Part shown: positions 1 to 8,804 of the stretch, piece after piece
Layout: each line of letters begins with the position of its first letter
Position numbering within the stretch: position 1 is the first letter of the stretch
From: JACCXG01 sp963717745
Lineage (GTDB): Bacteria > Acidobacteriota > Vicinamibacteria > Vicinamibacterales > 2-12-FULL-66-21
Direction of reading: 5' to 3'
Length of the DNA stretch: 64,000 nt
Assembly: GCA_963717745.1 (NCBI GenBank)
Contig: CAVQXJ010000024.1
Span: 62,001-126,000 of the forward strand
Made by a program: the position numbers and the translations under genes
Notes under the pieces: generated by a model
Database searches by the model: none
Told to the model about the DNA's origin: nothing
What the model saw: only the letters and a program-made list of their open reading frames with translations

Positions 1-650
1 TCAGGGACGGTCTTCAGATCGTTCCCGTTCTCATCGAGAGCGGCGCGAACGCCCGCGCGATCGCCGAGCGCGGCACGAAACTTCAGGGTGCGCGGCAACA
101 GGCCCTTGCGCTCGAACAGGTCGAGCAGTCCCCTGGCGCGAGATCGGAGCAGGTCCTCGGCGACCGCCGGCATCACGACCGCGCCGGCATCGATCAGGAG
201 CGCTGCGCAAGTGCCGCGAGTGAACCACTGCTCCCGCTGCGCGTCGCCGGCGTCGCCGAAGGCACTCGTGGCCATTCCCAGCAGGCCGCGCTCATCGTCG
301 TCGTCTTTCCAGGAAAGCAGCGCCGGATAATCAGCCAACAGTTGCTCGAGACGCTCGGTGTCGTTGTCGTGAATGAATCGCCGGGCCTGTGTGACGGCCC
401 ACTCCAGACCCTTGCCGAGACGTGTGCTCACCTCGGCGGTGAGTTCTTGCCAGCCTGCGAAGCCGTACTCACGCGCAATCACGAGCTGCGCGTTTCGCTG
501 TGTCAAGGGAAGATCCACCTTCGGCAGGTGCGCACGTGCACGTGCAATGGCGCCGGCGTCACCGGCAGCGATGTCGCGCGCGAGTTTCTTTGCCTGTTTA
601 CGGAGGGACTCGAGAGACGGACGGGCAGGGAGCGACTTCGATGCGGTCAT
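1..650 (-). CDS. Ankyrin-like protein, C-terminus outside window
   Basis: The reading frame is open from an ATG at 650 to the left edge, so at least 216 residues are present and the C-terminus is missing. The N-terminus (MTASKSLPARPSRESLRKQ) followed by an Arg/Lys-rich helix, then QRNAQLVIAREYGFAGWQEL, matches the start typical of ankyrin-repeat proteins in Acidobacteriota. The following helical pairs (FIHDNDTERLEQLLADYP, CAALLIDAGAVV) look like degenerate ankyrin units. A strong Shine-Dalgarno, GGAGG at 656-660 on the minus strand, lies five bases upstream and fixes the start. No signal peptide is visible, so it is probably cytoplasmic and involved in protein-protein contacts. The partner is unknown. 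Confidence 0.85.
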   Translation of the reverse strand, partial: MTASKSLPARPSLESLRKQAKKLARDIAAGDAGAIARARAHLPKVDLPLTQRNAQLVIAREYGFAGWQELTAEVSTRLGKGLEWAVTQARRFIHDNDTERLEQLLADYPALLSWKDDDDERGLLGMATSAFGDAGDAQREQWFTRGTCAALLIDAGAVVMPAVAEDLLRSRARGLLDLFERKGLLPRTLKFRAALGDRAGVRAALDENGNDLKTVP

Positions 651-663
651 ACCACCCTCCTTT

Positions 664-1149
664 CATGAATCGCCTGTACCCCGCTGAAACCAGGCGGTCC
701 GCCTCCGCAGCTCCGCTGCTTCGGCGAGACATCACGCCGTCGCTCGCGTCAGTATCCCGATGCGAGCGACGGCGGATGAAAGAAGGTGCATACGCACACG
801 ACTCAGACCAAACAGGTGGGAGTCTTCCCTTGCCGCGGGTGGGTGGCGCCCTGTCAGCGCGCTCCGGGCAGTATCAAGGGGCTGCTGCTTCGATGTCAAA
901 CGCGACAAAGCTCACCGTCGCGTGAGTCGGCCCAGCCACACCAAAGATCCTCAGCACGGCGGCACTATAAGTAAGCCAGAAGAAATGGTCAATTGATCGA
1001 TGGACTAACCGTTAGCGACCGCGAAGCGGCGCGTGGTGGGGTGACCGCGGAGCGCGGCGACCGATGAGGTAATTCTCCCCGAAAGCCGCGTAGGGCGGAT
1101 TGACAATTCGTGGTAGCGTCTGGCCACGCTTTTCTGAAAGGCGATCACG
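664..1149. other. Intergenic region, no gene seen
   Basis: This lies between two divergently transcribed genes. Small open frames here have no ribosome site and read as GC-rich noise. It should hold the promoters of both neighbours, but I could not identify convincing -35/-10 pairs. GAAAGG shortly upstream of 1150 is the likely ribosome site of the downstream gene. Confidence 0.5.
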
Positions 1150-2019
1150 ATGCGATTGACTGTCGGCGCTGCCGCTCTCGCCCTTGCGTGTCTTTCTGCT
1201 GCTTGCACGACTGAGGCCCGCCAAGCCCCGGGCGCCGCGGCGGGCTGGACGAGACTGTTCAACGGCAAGGATCTGTCCGGCTGGGATACCTACCTCGGGC
1301 CGCGGATGGACGCCAAGCAACAGAAGATCCCCGGCACCGTCATCGGTCTCAACAAGGATCCCGACAAGGTCTTCACCGTCACCACGGTCGATGGTGGCCC
1401 CGTCATCCGCATCTCCGGCGTGACGGGTGGCGGCATCTCGACCGTGCAGTCGTTCGAGAACTATCACCTGCGCTTGCAGCTGAAGTGGGGCACCGGCAAT
1501 CCGTGGAATCGTAAGCGGCCCGACAGCGGCGTGCTGTATCACGCGGGCGGCGAGCAGGGCCTCGACGGCGACTTCTGGATGCGCTCAATCGAATACCAGG
1601 TGATGCCGGGGATGACCGCGGATCTGATCACGATCCTCGGATCTGTCGCCGACGTGCGCTCGTCGCCGTCGGCCGACGGCAAGAGCTTCCTCTACAATCC
1701 GAGAGGGCAGATGCGTACGTTCAGCCGGGAGAATGCCGTGCCGAACTCCGGCGGACGCGTCGCGCGCCTCCCGAGCTATACGAACGAGGAAAAGACCTGG
1801 GTCACGCTCGAGGTCTACACCGTCGGACAACAGGCGGTGCACCTCGTCGACGGCCAGGTCGTGCTCGTGCTCCACAACATCCGGCTGCACGAAAACGGCA
1901 CGACGCGGCCGCTGACGAGCGGGAAGATTCAGCTCCAGTCCGAGGGGTCGGAACTGTTCTACCGCAACATCGAGATGCAGTCGATCCAAGAAATTCCAGC
2001 CGCGCTTCTGCAAGAGTAG
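1150..2019 (+). CDS. DUF1080 lipoprotein (3-keto-disaccharide hydrolase-like)
   Basis: The protein has 289 residues. It begins with a lipoprotein signal whose lipobox LSAAC places the lipidated cysteine at residue 19, so it is probably anchored in a membrane facing the periplasm. The DUF1080 domain starts around residue 32 with the signature GWTRLFNGKDLSGW and fills the rest as a concanavalin-like beta-sandwich; GVLYHAGG and the C-terminal FYRNIEMQ strand are typical. DUF1080 proteins bind or hydrolyse sugars, and some act on 3-keto-disaccharides; the substrate here is not evident. A GAAAGG ribosome site precedes the ATG. It stands alone, convergent with the next gene. Confidence 0.9.
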   Translation: MRLTVGAAALALACLSAACTTEARQAPGAAAGWTRLFNGKDLSGWDTYLGPRMDAKQQKIPGTVIGLNKDPDKVFTVTTVDGGPVIRISGVTGGGISTVQSFENYHLRLQLKWGTGNPWNRKRPDSGVLYHAGGEQGLDGDFWMRSIEYQVMPGMTADLITILGSVADVRSSPSADGKSFLYNPRGQMRTFSRENAVPNSGGRVARLPSYTNEEKTWVTLEVYTVGQQAVHLVDGQVVLVLHNIRLHENGTTRPLTSGKIQLQSEGSELFYRNIEMQSIQEIPAALLQE

Positions 2020-2100
2020 CGCGGCATGACCGCGCGGGTGGGCTGGCCCTGCCGGCGTGCGACCCGATGAGGACGGCGACACGAAGCTCCGAAGTGGCGA

Positions 2101-3828
2101 TCAGCGGTCGCGCGGCAGCGGCGGCAGCGTGACCACGAATTTCCCGCCGTCTCCGATGAAGATGCGCGTCGCGCGTGGCCAGAGCTCGTTCAAGGTCTCC
2201 AGGAGGTCCTGGGATCCCGCTCGTGGATCATGGGCCTCGAAGAAGGGGTATAGAGCGACCAGATACATGTGTCCGGGAGGAATCCGCTTCACGGAAAAGC
2301 GCCGTGTGTGCGGGACGATGTTTCCAGACTGAATGTACCGCCGATTGTCTTGCCAGAGTGACATGTCTTCCGGGAAGACCATGACCATCGAGTGAGAATC
2401 CGCGCTCCAGCCGTCTGGCATCAGCCCCTCGATTTCCGCCGTTTCGTCGCTCAACTGAACGCGCACATCACCATAGGTTCTGCCGGGCGTGAAATCGATG
2501 GCCGCCTTCGCGATATCCGTGCCGTTGTCGAGCGTTGCCGCCACCGTGAACCAGTTCCCCGAAGTGCGAACCGTCAGCCGGTGCCGTCCGAGCAGGCCAT
2601 CGATCGCGAACGTCCCATCTGCGGGCCAACTCGTCGTCGCCGCGAGGCCCTTCCGCAAATGCGCATCCTCTCCGTCCGGCCGCATCTCGACGACGGATCG
2701 CTCCGGATCGGACGTTTCGAGCCCGTTGAAGAGAAACCGACCGGTCATTCGCGCGCACGGCAGGAGCTTGATGGTCAGTGAATCGATCGTACTCGTGCCG
2801 ACCTCGACCTCGGCGACACCGGCCGCAACTACAGGCGTGCGCAATCCCGTTCCTCGAACGACCGCCTGAAGAGCGTACAGGCCCTCACGAACGCCCGGGA
2901 CGACGAAACGGCCCGACCCGTCCGTCCGGACGCTCTCGAGAGGATTGATGCCTGCCGATACATGCGGCCCCGCCGGACCGAAGTAGACGGGTGGAATTGC
3001 CTCTTCATTCAAATTGGTCAGCGTGATGGTTGCGTTCTTCACCGGAGTCCCGTCGGCGTCCACAACTCGACCACCGACAGCTACCGCCGGCACGGCAAGC
3101 GCCGTGATTCCGATCGTCACGTCGGCGCCGGCCTGCAGGTCGACAGGCGTGGCCTGGCTGCTCGTTGTCGTGCGAGGGACATAGACGAAGTTCAGGGGCG
3201 CACCGGCGGAAGCAGGGAGTCTCGCCCTGACGAGATACCGTCCAGGCACCAGCCTCTCGATCCTGAAGCGTCCCTCGGCATCTGTGGACGATCCAGAGCC
3301 CGCTTCCACAACAGGGCGTTCGCGGAACTCGGACTTCGTCCTGACGACCTCGACGGTCGCGCCCTGCACCGGCCTTCCAGTCGGGGTCAATACCTGTCCC
3401 CGAATAACAGCCGGCCTTCTGAAGCGGAACGCGACGACCTCTTGCGCTCCTGGTTTCAAACCGATCGACCGCGGAGAATCTCCGAAGCCGAGTGAGGGCG
3501 CCGCGAGAAGCTCGGACGTGGAAGCCGTGACGTAGTAGCGACCCGGCGCGAGGCCCGGGAACTCCGCCTTGCCGTCTGCGAACGTCGTTCCCTTGAAAGT
3601 CGGTCTTCGGGAATCGGATGAGGCCAACGTGATGGTGATGGCGACGCCACCGATCGGGCCACCTGCGCCATCCTCCTCGGCGGTAACCGTAATTGAGGCG
3701 GATTGAACGGTGGCGGGCTGGCTGAGTGACGCGCTCACAGGCAGCTGCCAAAGCAAAGCGCTGAGGGCGAGAACTGACAGGACCATCGAAGCACCATTCG
3801 GATGACGGCGTGACCCGAGTCCGCCCAA
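2101..3828 (-). CDS. Secreted carboxypeptidase-regulatory-like multidomain protein
   Basis: The protein has 575 residues with a hydrophobic export signal (VLSVLALSALLWQLPVSA). At least three carboxypeptidase-regulatory/Cna-B-like beta-sandwiches follow: about residues 45-115 (ITVTAEEDGAGGPIGGVAI), 135-215 (IRGQVLTPTGRPVQGATVEV) and 250-330 (VGGRVVDADGTPVKNATITL). The C-terminal 240 residues form further beta-rich modules without a recognised catalytic motif. Such proteins are common in Acidobacteriota and are thought to act as cell-surface or periplasmic binding scaffolds. An internal ATG at 3786 sits right before the hydrophobic core and is an equally possible start. No operon partner is evident. 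Confidence 0.8.
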   Translation of the reverse strand: MGGLGSRRHPNGASMVLSVLALSALLWQLPVSASLSQPATVQSASITVTAEEDGAGGPIGGVAITITLASSDSRRPTFKGTTFADGKAEFPGLAPGRYYVTASTSELLAAPSLGFGDSPRSIGLKPGAQEVVAFRFRRPAVIRGQVLTPTGRPVQGATVEVVRTKSEFRERPVVEAGSGSSTDAEGRFRIERLVPGRYLVRARLPASAGAPLNFVYVPRTTTSSQATPVDLQAGADVTIGITALAVPAVAVGGRVVDADGTPVKNATITLTNLNEEAIPPVYFGPAGPHVSAGINPLESVRTDGSGRFVVPGVREGLYALQAVVRGTGLRTPVVAAGVAEVEVGTSTIDSLTIKLLPCARMTGRFLFNGLETSDPERSVVEMRPDGEDAHLRKGLAATTSWPADGTFAIDGLLGRHRLTVRTSGNWFTVAATLDNGTDIAKAAIDFTPGRTYGDVRVQLSDETAEIEGLMPDGWSADSHSMVMVFPEDMSLWQDNRRYIQSGNIVPHTRRFSVKRIPPGHMYLVALYPFFEAHDPRAGSQDLLETLNELWPRATRIFIGDGGKFVVTLPPLPRDR

Positions 3829-3889
3829 CGTCCAGAGTCCGCCAGCGGCGGCTCAGGATCGCATCAGCCGTCGTCTGATGCAACCGGTG

Positions 3890-4672
3890 TCAGGCCGCAG
3901 GTTGCGAGCGTTGAGCCACCACGACCAGGCGATCCGTGCTGCCGGCCTCCACGGCGGCGTCATAGGCGCCGAAGTAGGCGACGCTATCGAAGCCGCCTTT
4001 TGCGAGACCGCACTCCAGCTCCTCTCGCGTCCAACATCGCATCACGAACTGGTAGTCGCTGGCACGTTCCTGACCCTCGTCGACAAGGACATGCCGCTCG
4101 GACAAGAGAAGGCGTCGGTTCTGCCGATCGAGCTCAGTGACGCTTGTGAACGTGAGCCTGCCGCGATCAGTGTCGACACTCTTTCGGAAGATCGGCTCCC
4201 GATCCTTCCGCAGGGCTGAGGCCTCCCACTCTCGGACGTCCAAGATCAGCACGCCTGAAGGTCGAAGCGCCCAGCCGAACGTCTTCAACACCTCTTCCCG
4301 ACCGTCGTCTTCAACGACATCGTTGAGGACGCCACGACACAGAATGGCGTCATATCTACCAGCCGGCTGCTGCTGGATGTCGCCAACGGCGAATGAAACG
4401 GCGCCGGGCGCCCCGCCAATTGGCCCTCTGGCCACGTCGATCAGCTCCTCCGACGAGTCAATACCCTGGACGATGTAGCCCCGGCGCGCCAGTTCTCTCG
4501 CATATCTGCCCGTGCCGCAACCGGCATCCAGTAGTTCAGCGCCAGGCAGAACGCCGCGTTCGACCAACCAGGATGCCATCGTCGTGCACTCTTTGCGCAC
4601 TGGCCGATCGATCAGTAAGTCGAAGGCCCAGGCGTACTCGGCATAGAAGGGTCTGCGGGAATTCCGAGTCAT
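3890..4672 (-). CDS. Class I SAM-dependent methyltransferase
   Basis: A Rossmann-fold methyltransferase of about 260 residues. Motif I is LLDAGCGTGRYARELARRG, followed by the acidic post-I residue in VQGIDSSEEL and motif-II-like AILCRGVLNDVVED. The C-terminus has the beta-strand hairpin typical of small-molecule methyltransferases. The start was set at the ATG at 4672 because the sequence MTRNSRRPFYAEYAWAFDLL fits the usual beginning of this family. An upstream ATG at 4720 would add 16 poorly conserved residues. The methyl acceptor cannot be inferred. There is no signal peptide and no clear operon partner. Confidence 0.85.
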   Translation of the reverse strand: MTRNSRRPFYAEYAWAFDLLIDRPVRKECTTMASWLVERGVLPGAELLDAGCGTGRYARELARRGYIVQGIDSSEELIDVARGPIGGAPGAVSFAVGDIQQQPAGRYDAILCRGVLNDVVEDDGREEVLKTFGWALRPSGVLILDVREWEASALRKDREPIFRKSVDTDRGRLTFTSVTELDRQNRRLLLSERHVLVDEGQERASDYQFVMRCWTREELECGLAKGGFDSVAYFGAYDAAVEAGSTDRLVVVAQRSQPAA

Positions 4673-4778
4673 GTCGAGGTGGGCGTCAGTGGGCTGTTTG
4701 TTGCCGCCGGGAAGGGCCATCCCCTCTGCGACCTGACCTTGTCACAAAGGGGACGGTCCGTCGCCCCGGCGGTACCCG

Positions 4779-5465
4779 TCAATTACAGAACGTGCCGACG
4801 ATTGTTCCCGTCCCCCGATGGCCGGGGTTGCCGGCATAGCCTGGGTCGACCTGGACCACGACGATCTTCACGGTGTTGCCGGAAATGATGCTGCCGGATT
4901 TGTCCGTGCTGCTCGTGACCAGAACGCCCATGAACGATGGGACGACATCCGTTGGCGGCGGGCTGTTGCCGCCCGTTGTCGACCACGCACTGCCGCAAGA
5001 TACCGGCGGTGTACTCGTCGGCAGCGTCACCGTTCCCGCGAATCCCTTGAAGGCCGGTGATGCCGATCCTCCGGAGAGGACGTTCGAGCCCGCCCATTGG
5101 CTGCTCCAGAAGGTGACGGCGCCGCTTCCCGCCGCACTGACATCGCCCAGCACGAACGCGCCCCGGCTGGGGAACGCGAACACCAACGCCGTCGCACTCG
5201 CCGAAGACGGCAGGTAGAACGCGTCCCCGGCGAACTGCGCCGTGATCGGAATGGACTGCCCGAGCGGCGAGTTGACGAGGATCACGCAGCTCGCGATGCC
5301 GCTCGCGTTGGTGACGATCTGTGAGGAATCCGCAACGATCCGATCGGCGCGCAGCGCGAGCGATTCGCCGAACGCTGCTGGGGCGGTCTGCCGGGCCACG
5401 AGTGCCGCACCTGACAGCGCCGCCACCGTCACGAGCAGGAGTGCGAACCTACGGCCGCCTGCCAT
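4779..5465 (-). CDS. Secreted protein of unknown function with conserved C-terminal tail
   Basis: A protein of 228 residues with a clear export signal (ALLLVTVAALSGAALVARQ). The first half resembles an immunoglobulin-like bacterial domain (IPITAQFAGDAFYLPSSA). The C-terminal section, with GSAWSTTGGNSPPP, VPSFMGVLVTSS and GNTVKIVVVQVDPGYAGNPG, is a tail I associate with secreted Acidobacteriota proteins, ending in a Gly-Thr rich strand and a single cysteine. The ATG at 5465 is preferred over an upstream GTG at 5495 because AGGAG lies five bases before it. The function is not known. It sits just upstream of the DUF1080 gene on the same strand. Confidence 0.75.
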   Translation of the reverse strand: MAGGRRFALLLVTVAALSGAALVARQTAPAAFGESLALRADRIVADSSQIVTNASGIASCVILVNSPLGQSIPITAQFAGDAFYLPSSASATALVFAFPSRGAFVLGDVSAAGSGAVTFWSSQWAGSNVLSGGSASPAFKGFAGTVTLPTSTPPVSCGSAWSTTGGNSPPPTDVVPSFMGVLVTSSTDKSGSIISGNTVKIVVVQVDPGYAGNPGHRGTGTIVGTFCN

Positions 5466-5498
5466 GCCAGCTCCTGCTTCGGTCTTCGCCCGCACCGG

Positions 5499-6573
5499 TC
5501 AGTTCAGCAGCTTGATTCGAATGTTTGCGTAGGCTGTCACGCTGTACAGATCGTGCGACTGGAACGCGATCGTCCCGGGTTCGATCTTGCGGCTGAGCGT
5601 ATCGTAATTACTCTGCCAGTCGGCTGGTTGCGTCCAGCGGACGACTTCCTGTCCCTTCACCGTGATGGTGATCGTATTCGCCTGTCCCTTGATCTCCATC
5701 GGTATCCACTCGTCGTCTTTTCCAGGGATGTTCGACAGATCGACGACGTGATAAAGGCTGCCGGTGCGGATGCGATCGCTGTGGCTGTTGTTGACCTGGA
5801 TTTCGAAGCCCTTTCCCGGGAACCCCTGCGGCTGGAATTCGGTCATGACGTAGACGCCGCCGTTCGACCGGTAGCGCGCCAGCACGTCGAGCCGCAGATC
5901 GAAATCCCGAAACGCATGATTGCCGACGGCGCCGTCGTAGTAGAGGTGCGACGCCTGGCCGAGCGCGTTGGCGACGATGGCGCCGCGCTCGACCTTGAAG
6001 GAGTCGGGATTTGCGCTCGCCTTCCAGCCGGTCAGATCCTTGCCGTTGAAGAGGCTCGTGTAGCCTGATTCGACGTTCCGGGCCGGCGGCGCGGGCATGG
6101 GCACCGGCGTGTGCTTGATGTAGGCCGCCGTCCGGACCGGCGACATCGAGCCATCCGGGAGGGCGTTGCTCGTTTCCAGGGTCAGGATGTCGCCGCTGAT
6201 CGAGTACCGACTGCTTCCCCACGTTCCTCGCTCCGCCGGGGCCGCCGAGGAGCGTGGTGTTCACCTCGAGTTTTGCGCCTTCCCAACGCGAGGCAATGGA
6301 CATTTCCGTGGCGCCGCCGGCTCCGCGCTGACCGCTGCTGATCGGGGTACGTGTCTCGGCGTTTTGGTTGAAGGTGACCGTCTCCGGGTTGCTGAGCGGC
6401 GTGCGGATCGTCACGCTGTCGGCCGTCTGCGTGATGGTGAACTCGAATGGATTGGCCTGTCCGGCCATCGGATTCTGCGGCCGCCACGTCCCCGACAGGT
6501 TCGGCGGTGTCTGCGCCCGCCCACTCATCACGACGAACGCTGCCAGAACCAGCATCAATACCACGCGCTTCAT
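5499..6573 (-). CDS. Secreted DUF1080 protein, frame broken by one extra base
   Basis: Two frames together make one protein. From 6573 the reading begins MKRVVLMLVLAAFVVMSGRAQ (export signal), then a lipocalin-like strand domain (LSGTWRPQNPM...). Around 6217-6220 it must change frame to continue as SRYSISGDILTLETSN and on to the DUF1080 domain with GYTSLFNGKDLTGWK, ending near FQSHDLYSV. Removing one base from the four-base C run (G run in the gene) at 6217-6220 gives an uninterrupted 357-residue product reading NVGSSRYSISG. The domain should bind or process sugars in the periplasm. As written the gene is interrupted, but I infer an artefact rather than decay because both halves are well conserved. 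Confidence 0.85.
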
Positions 6574-6600
6574 ATCCAGCTCCTTCAGTGCAACCGCAGG

Positions 6601-7642
6601 CTACGCCAGGTTGGCGAGGATGGCGTTGTAGATGACCCGGACGGCGGCGTCCTGGCTCACCTCGATCGTGTAGAGCCCCTTGTAGCCGATGGACTCGGCG
6701 TACCGGATGGCGATGCCCACGTCCCAGGTGGGGCTGATCCGCGTGTGCATGCTGCCGGCCGACCTGGGCAGCAGGCCCTTGATCGCGTCATGCAGCTCCT
6801 GCTGGTTGTGGAAGCGGGTCTCGCCGCCGAAATCAAGGTTCGTGTACGCGTTGGCCGCCTGCGTGCATTCCCAGAGGATGCCCCAGACGTACCGCAGGCG
6901 CTCCTGGTTCGTCATCGACGGTGGTGGCGGCGGCGGGCCCTGTCCGCGATTGCCGGCGGTGGGGAAGCCGCTGCCGCGCGTTTCGCCCGAGATCATCACC
7001 TTCTTCGGGCGCGCGTAGTCCTGCAGCTCCTTCCAGAGCGAGATCACGCCAGCCTTGCTGTCGTCCGTCAGTGCCCCTTGGTTGTGCATCAGACGGGTGA
7101 CGCCGAGGTCCGGTGCGAAGTCGACCCACTTCTTTGCACGCGCGAGCCAGGCCGCACGCGCGTCGCCCGCGAGCGCCGCCGCCTTGCCATCGGGGCCCAT
7201 CTGCGCCATCGTCCCGATCTCGATGTTGATCTGGTTCGCTTTCGAGCCCGCGGCGTCGAGCCGTGCCTTCAGCTCTTTGATGTACGCGAGGTCGGGGTTG
7301 TCGGCGTTTTGCGCGATGTGGTTGCTCTGGAACTCGACGTTCCGCACGCCATAGACGTCGACGTAGTACTTCGGGAGGTCGAAGATGTCGAGCGTCCGCT
7401 CCGGTGTTGCGTCCTGCCACGGCAGCTTGATGATGCTGCTGTGATTCAGCGACATGATGCCGATGCGCGCCAGCTTCTGGGCAGAGACGTTCGCGGGGCC
7501 GCCGCGGCCGCGCCCACCTCGACCGCCCGCCTGCCCGCGCACCGGCCGGCGGCTGACCCACCGGCCCCTGACCTTCCCCGATACCCGTCGCCGTGAGACC
7601 GGCAATTGCCGCGGCGCCCGCCAGGAATGTTCGTCGATTCAT
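6601..7642 (-). CDS. Sugar phosphate isomerase/epimerase-like TIM barrel, frame broken by one extra base
   Basis: The N-terminus MNRRTFLAGAAAIAGLTATG is a twin-arginine-type signal in one frame. After a Gly/Arg-rich linker the protein continues in the next frame as ANVSAQKLARIGIMSLNHSS and fills a TIM barrel to FNAILANLA-like end (VIYNAILANLA). Dropping one base from the C run at 7526-7528 joins them into 346 residues with linker AGGGRGGRGRGG. Barrel signatures include IEIGTMAQMGPDG, MHNQGALT, YTNLDFGGETRF and GIAIRYAESIGYKGLYTIE. The family (AP endonuclease 2-like) isomerises or epimerises sugars with a divalent metal. Its nearness to DUF1080 genes suggests one sugar-processing locus. The substrate is unknown. 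Confidence 0.85.
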
Positions 7643-7896
7643 TGAGATCTCCTGCTCTTCGATACGCCGGCATGCCGCTGGCGGATATCGGCGGCACCGT
7701 CTTGCGCCAGCCTCGCTGGATCGCGAGGATTATCGTGGGGATGGGGCCGAATACAAAGCGGCGTCTGGCCGTCGTCAGCGGGGGCGGCGACGCCGCGGAG
7801 GCGTTCGTCGTGTTGGTGAGGAAACGCGTGCCGTCCGCAGCGACGTCACCGCAGTTCGTCGAAGAAGTTCAGCAGGAACAGCTGGCTCGCCCGCGG

Positions 7897-8778
7897 CTAT
7901 GGCAATTGGCGATAAATCCACTCCATCGCGCCGAGGATCCTGGAGGGCTCCGCCTCATAGCCGCCGTAGCGTGCCGGGACTCTCCACGCCTTCGCCGCTG
8001 CCGCGGCGGTCAAGCCCGTTTTCTTGGCCTGCCGTGTGCTCTCCAGGAAGTCGCGCATGAAATCGCGGTGCACTTCGAGATCCTGAGGCTTGGCCAGGCC
8101 ACTATGACCTGTGATTATCGTGTCGATGTCGCGTGTCAACGGCAGCGCCCTGGTCAGGGTATTGGCGTACTCCATCCCGTTTCCACCGTTCGGGCGAGCG
8201 ACTGCCGGCAGGAATTTGCCACCGAACGCGTCGCCGGTCAGAAGTACGCGCAAGGCGGGGATCGTGACGAAGGTGTCCGAGTGACAGTGTCCGGCGCCGA
8301 AGTAATACAACTCGAGGCGGTCCGGGCCGCTGCCAACGGTCAAGCGATCCTTGAAGGTTCGTGTCGGAAGGCCCGCCGGCGTCGTGAACATCAACGTCAT
8401 CTTCCGCATGTCTGCGGCGGCGTGCTCGTGCGCGATGATATCGATCTTGCTCTTCGCGAGGGCGATATTGCCGGCGACGTGGTCGCCGGAACCCGAGGTA
8501 TTGATGATGGTCGTAATCGGCAGCTTGGTGAGTCGTTTCACCTCATCAGCAATCGCATCTCCCCACTCGGACCTGGGTCCCTTGGTATCGATCACCACCA
8601 CGTCCCTGGATCTCACGAACACCACCGTGGTCGCACTGCCTCCAGTGTTCGGACTGCCTCCGGTGAGGAGAAACAGATTCGGCCGCAGCTTCTGCACTTC
8701 GATTGGCGTGTCCTGCCCCTGAACGGGCACCAGTGGACCGATCAACAGTACGAAGAGCGCTCCTGTAAGGCGCACCAT
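7897..8778 (-). CDS. Secreted MBL-fold metallohydrolase lacking the HxH pair
   Basis: A 293-residue protein with an export signal (LTGALFVLLIGPLVPVQGQ). It has the metallo-beta-lactamase fold: VVVIDTKGP strand, metal motif region, GAGHCHSDTFV (His164, His166), LLTGDAF (Asp183) and TGHSG (His225). The first metal motif, normally HxHxDH, reads S95-G-S97-G-D99-H100, so both first-site histidines are serine. The protein may bind one metal, use other ligands (His117/His119 nearby), or be non-catalytic. The ATG at 8778 is preferred because AAGGAA lies about eight bases upstream. A GTG at 8808 would overlap the stop of the upstream permease gene as GTGA, suggesting co-transcription with it. Confidence 0.85.
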   Translation of the reverse strand: MVRLTGALFVLLIGPLVPVQGQDTPIEVQKLRPNLFLLTGGSPNTGGSATTVVFVRSRDVVVIDTKGPRSEWGDAIADEVKRLTKLPITTIINTSGSGDHVAGNIALAKSKIDIIAHEHAAADMRKMTLMFTTPAGLPTRTFKDRLTVGSGPDRLELYYFGAGHCHSDTFVTIPALRVLLTGDAFGGKFLPAVARPNGGNGMEYANTLTRALPLTRDIDTIITGHSGLAKPQDLEVHRDFMRDFLESTRQAKKTGLTAAAAAKAWRVPARYGGYEAEPSRILGAMEWIYRQLP

Positions 8779-8804
8779 CAGCGTTCCTTTGGTTACACGG
8801 TTGA

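Noticed and set aside
5499..7642. Programmed ribosomal frameshifting in the DUF1080 and TIM-barrel genes
   Set aside because: There is no shared slippery heptamer or downstream stem. The same one-base surplus occurs in unrelated genes elsewhere, favouring an artefact.
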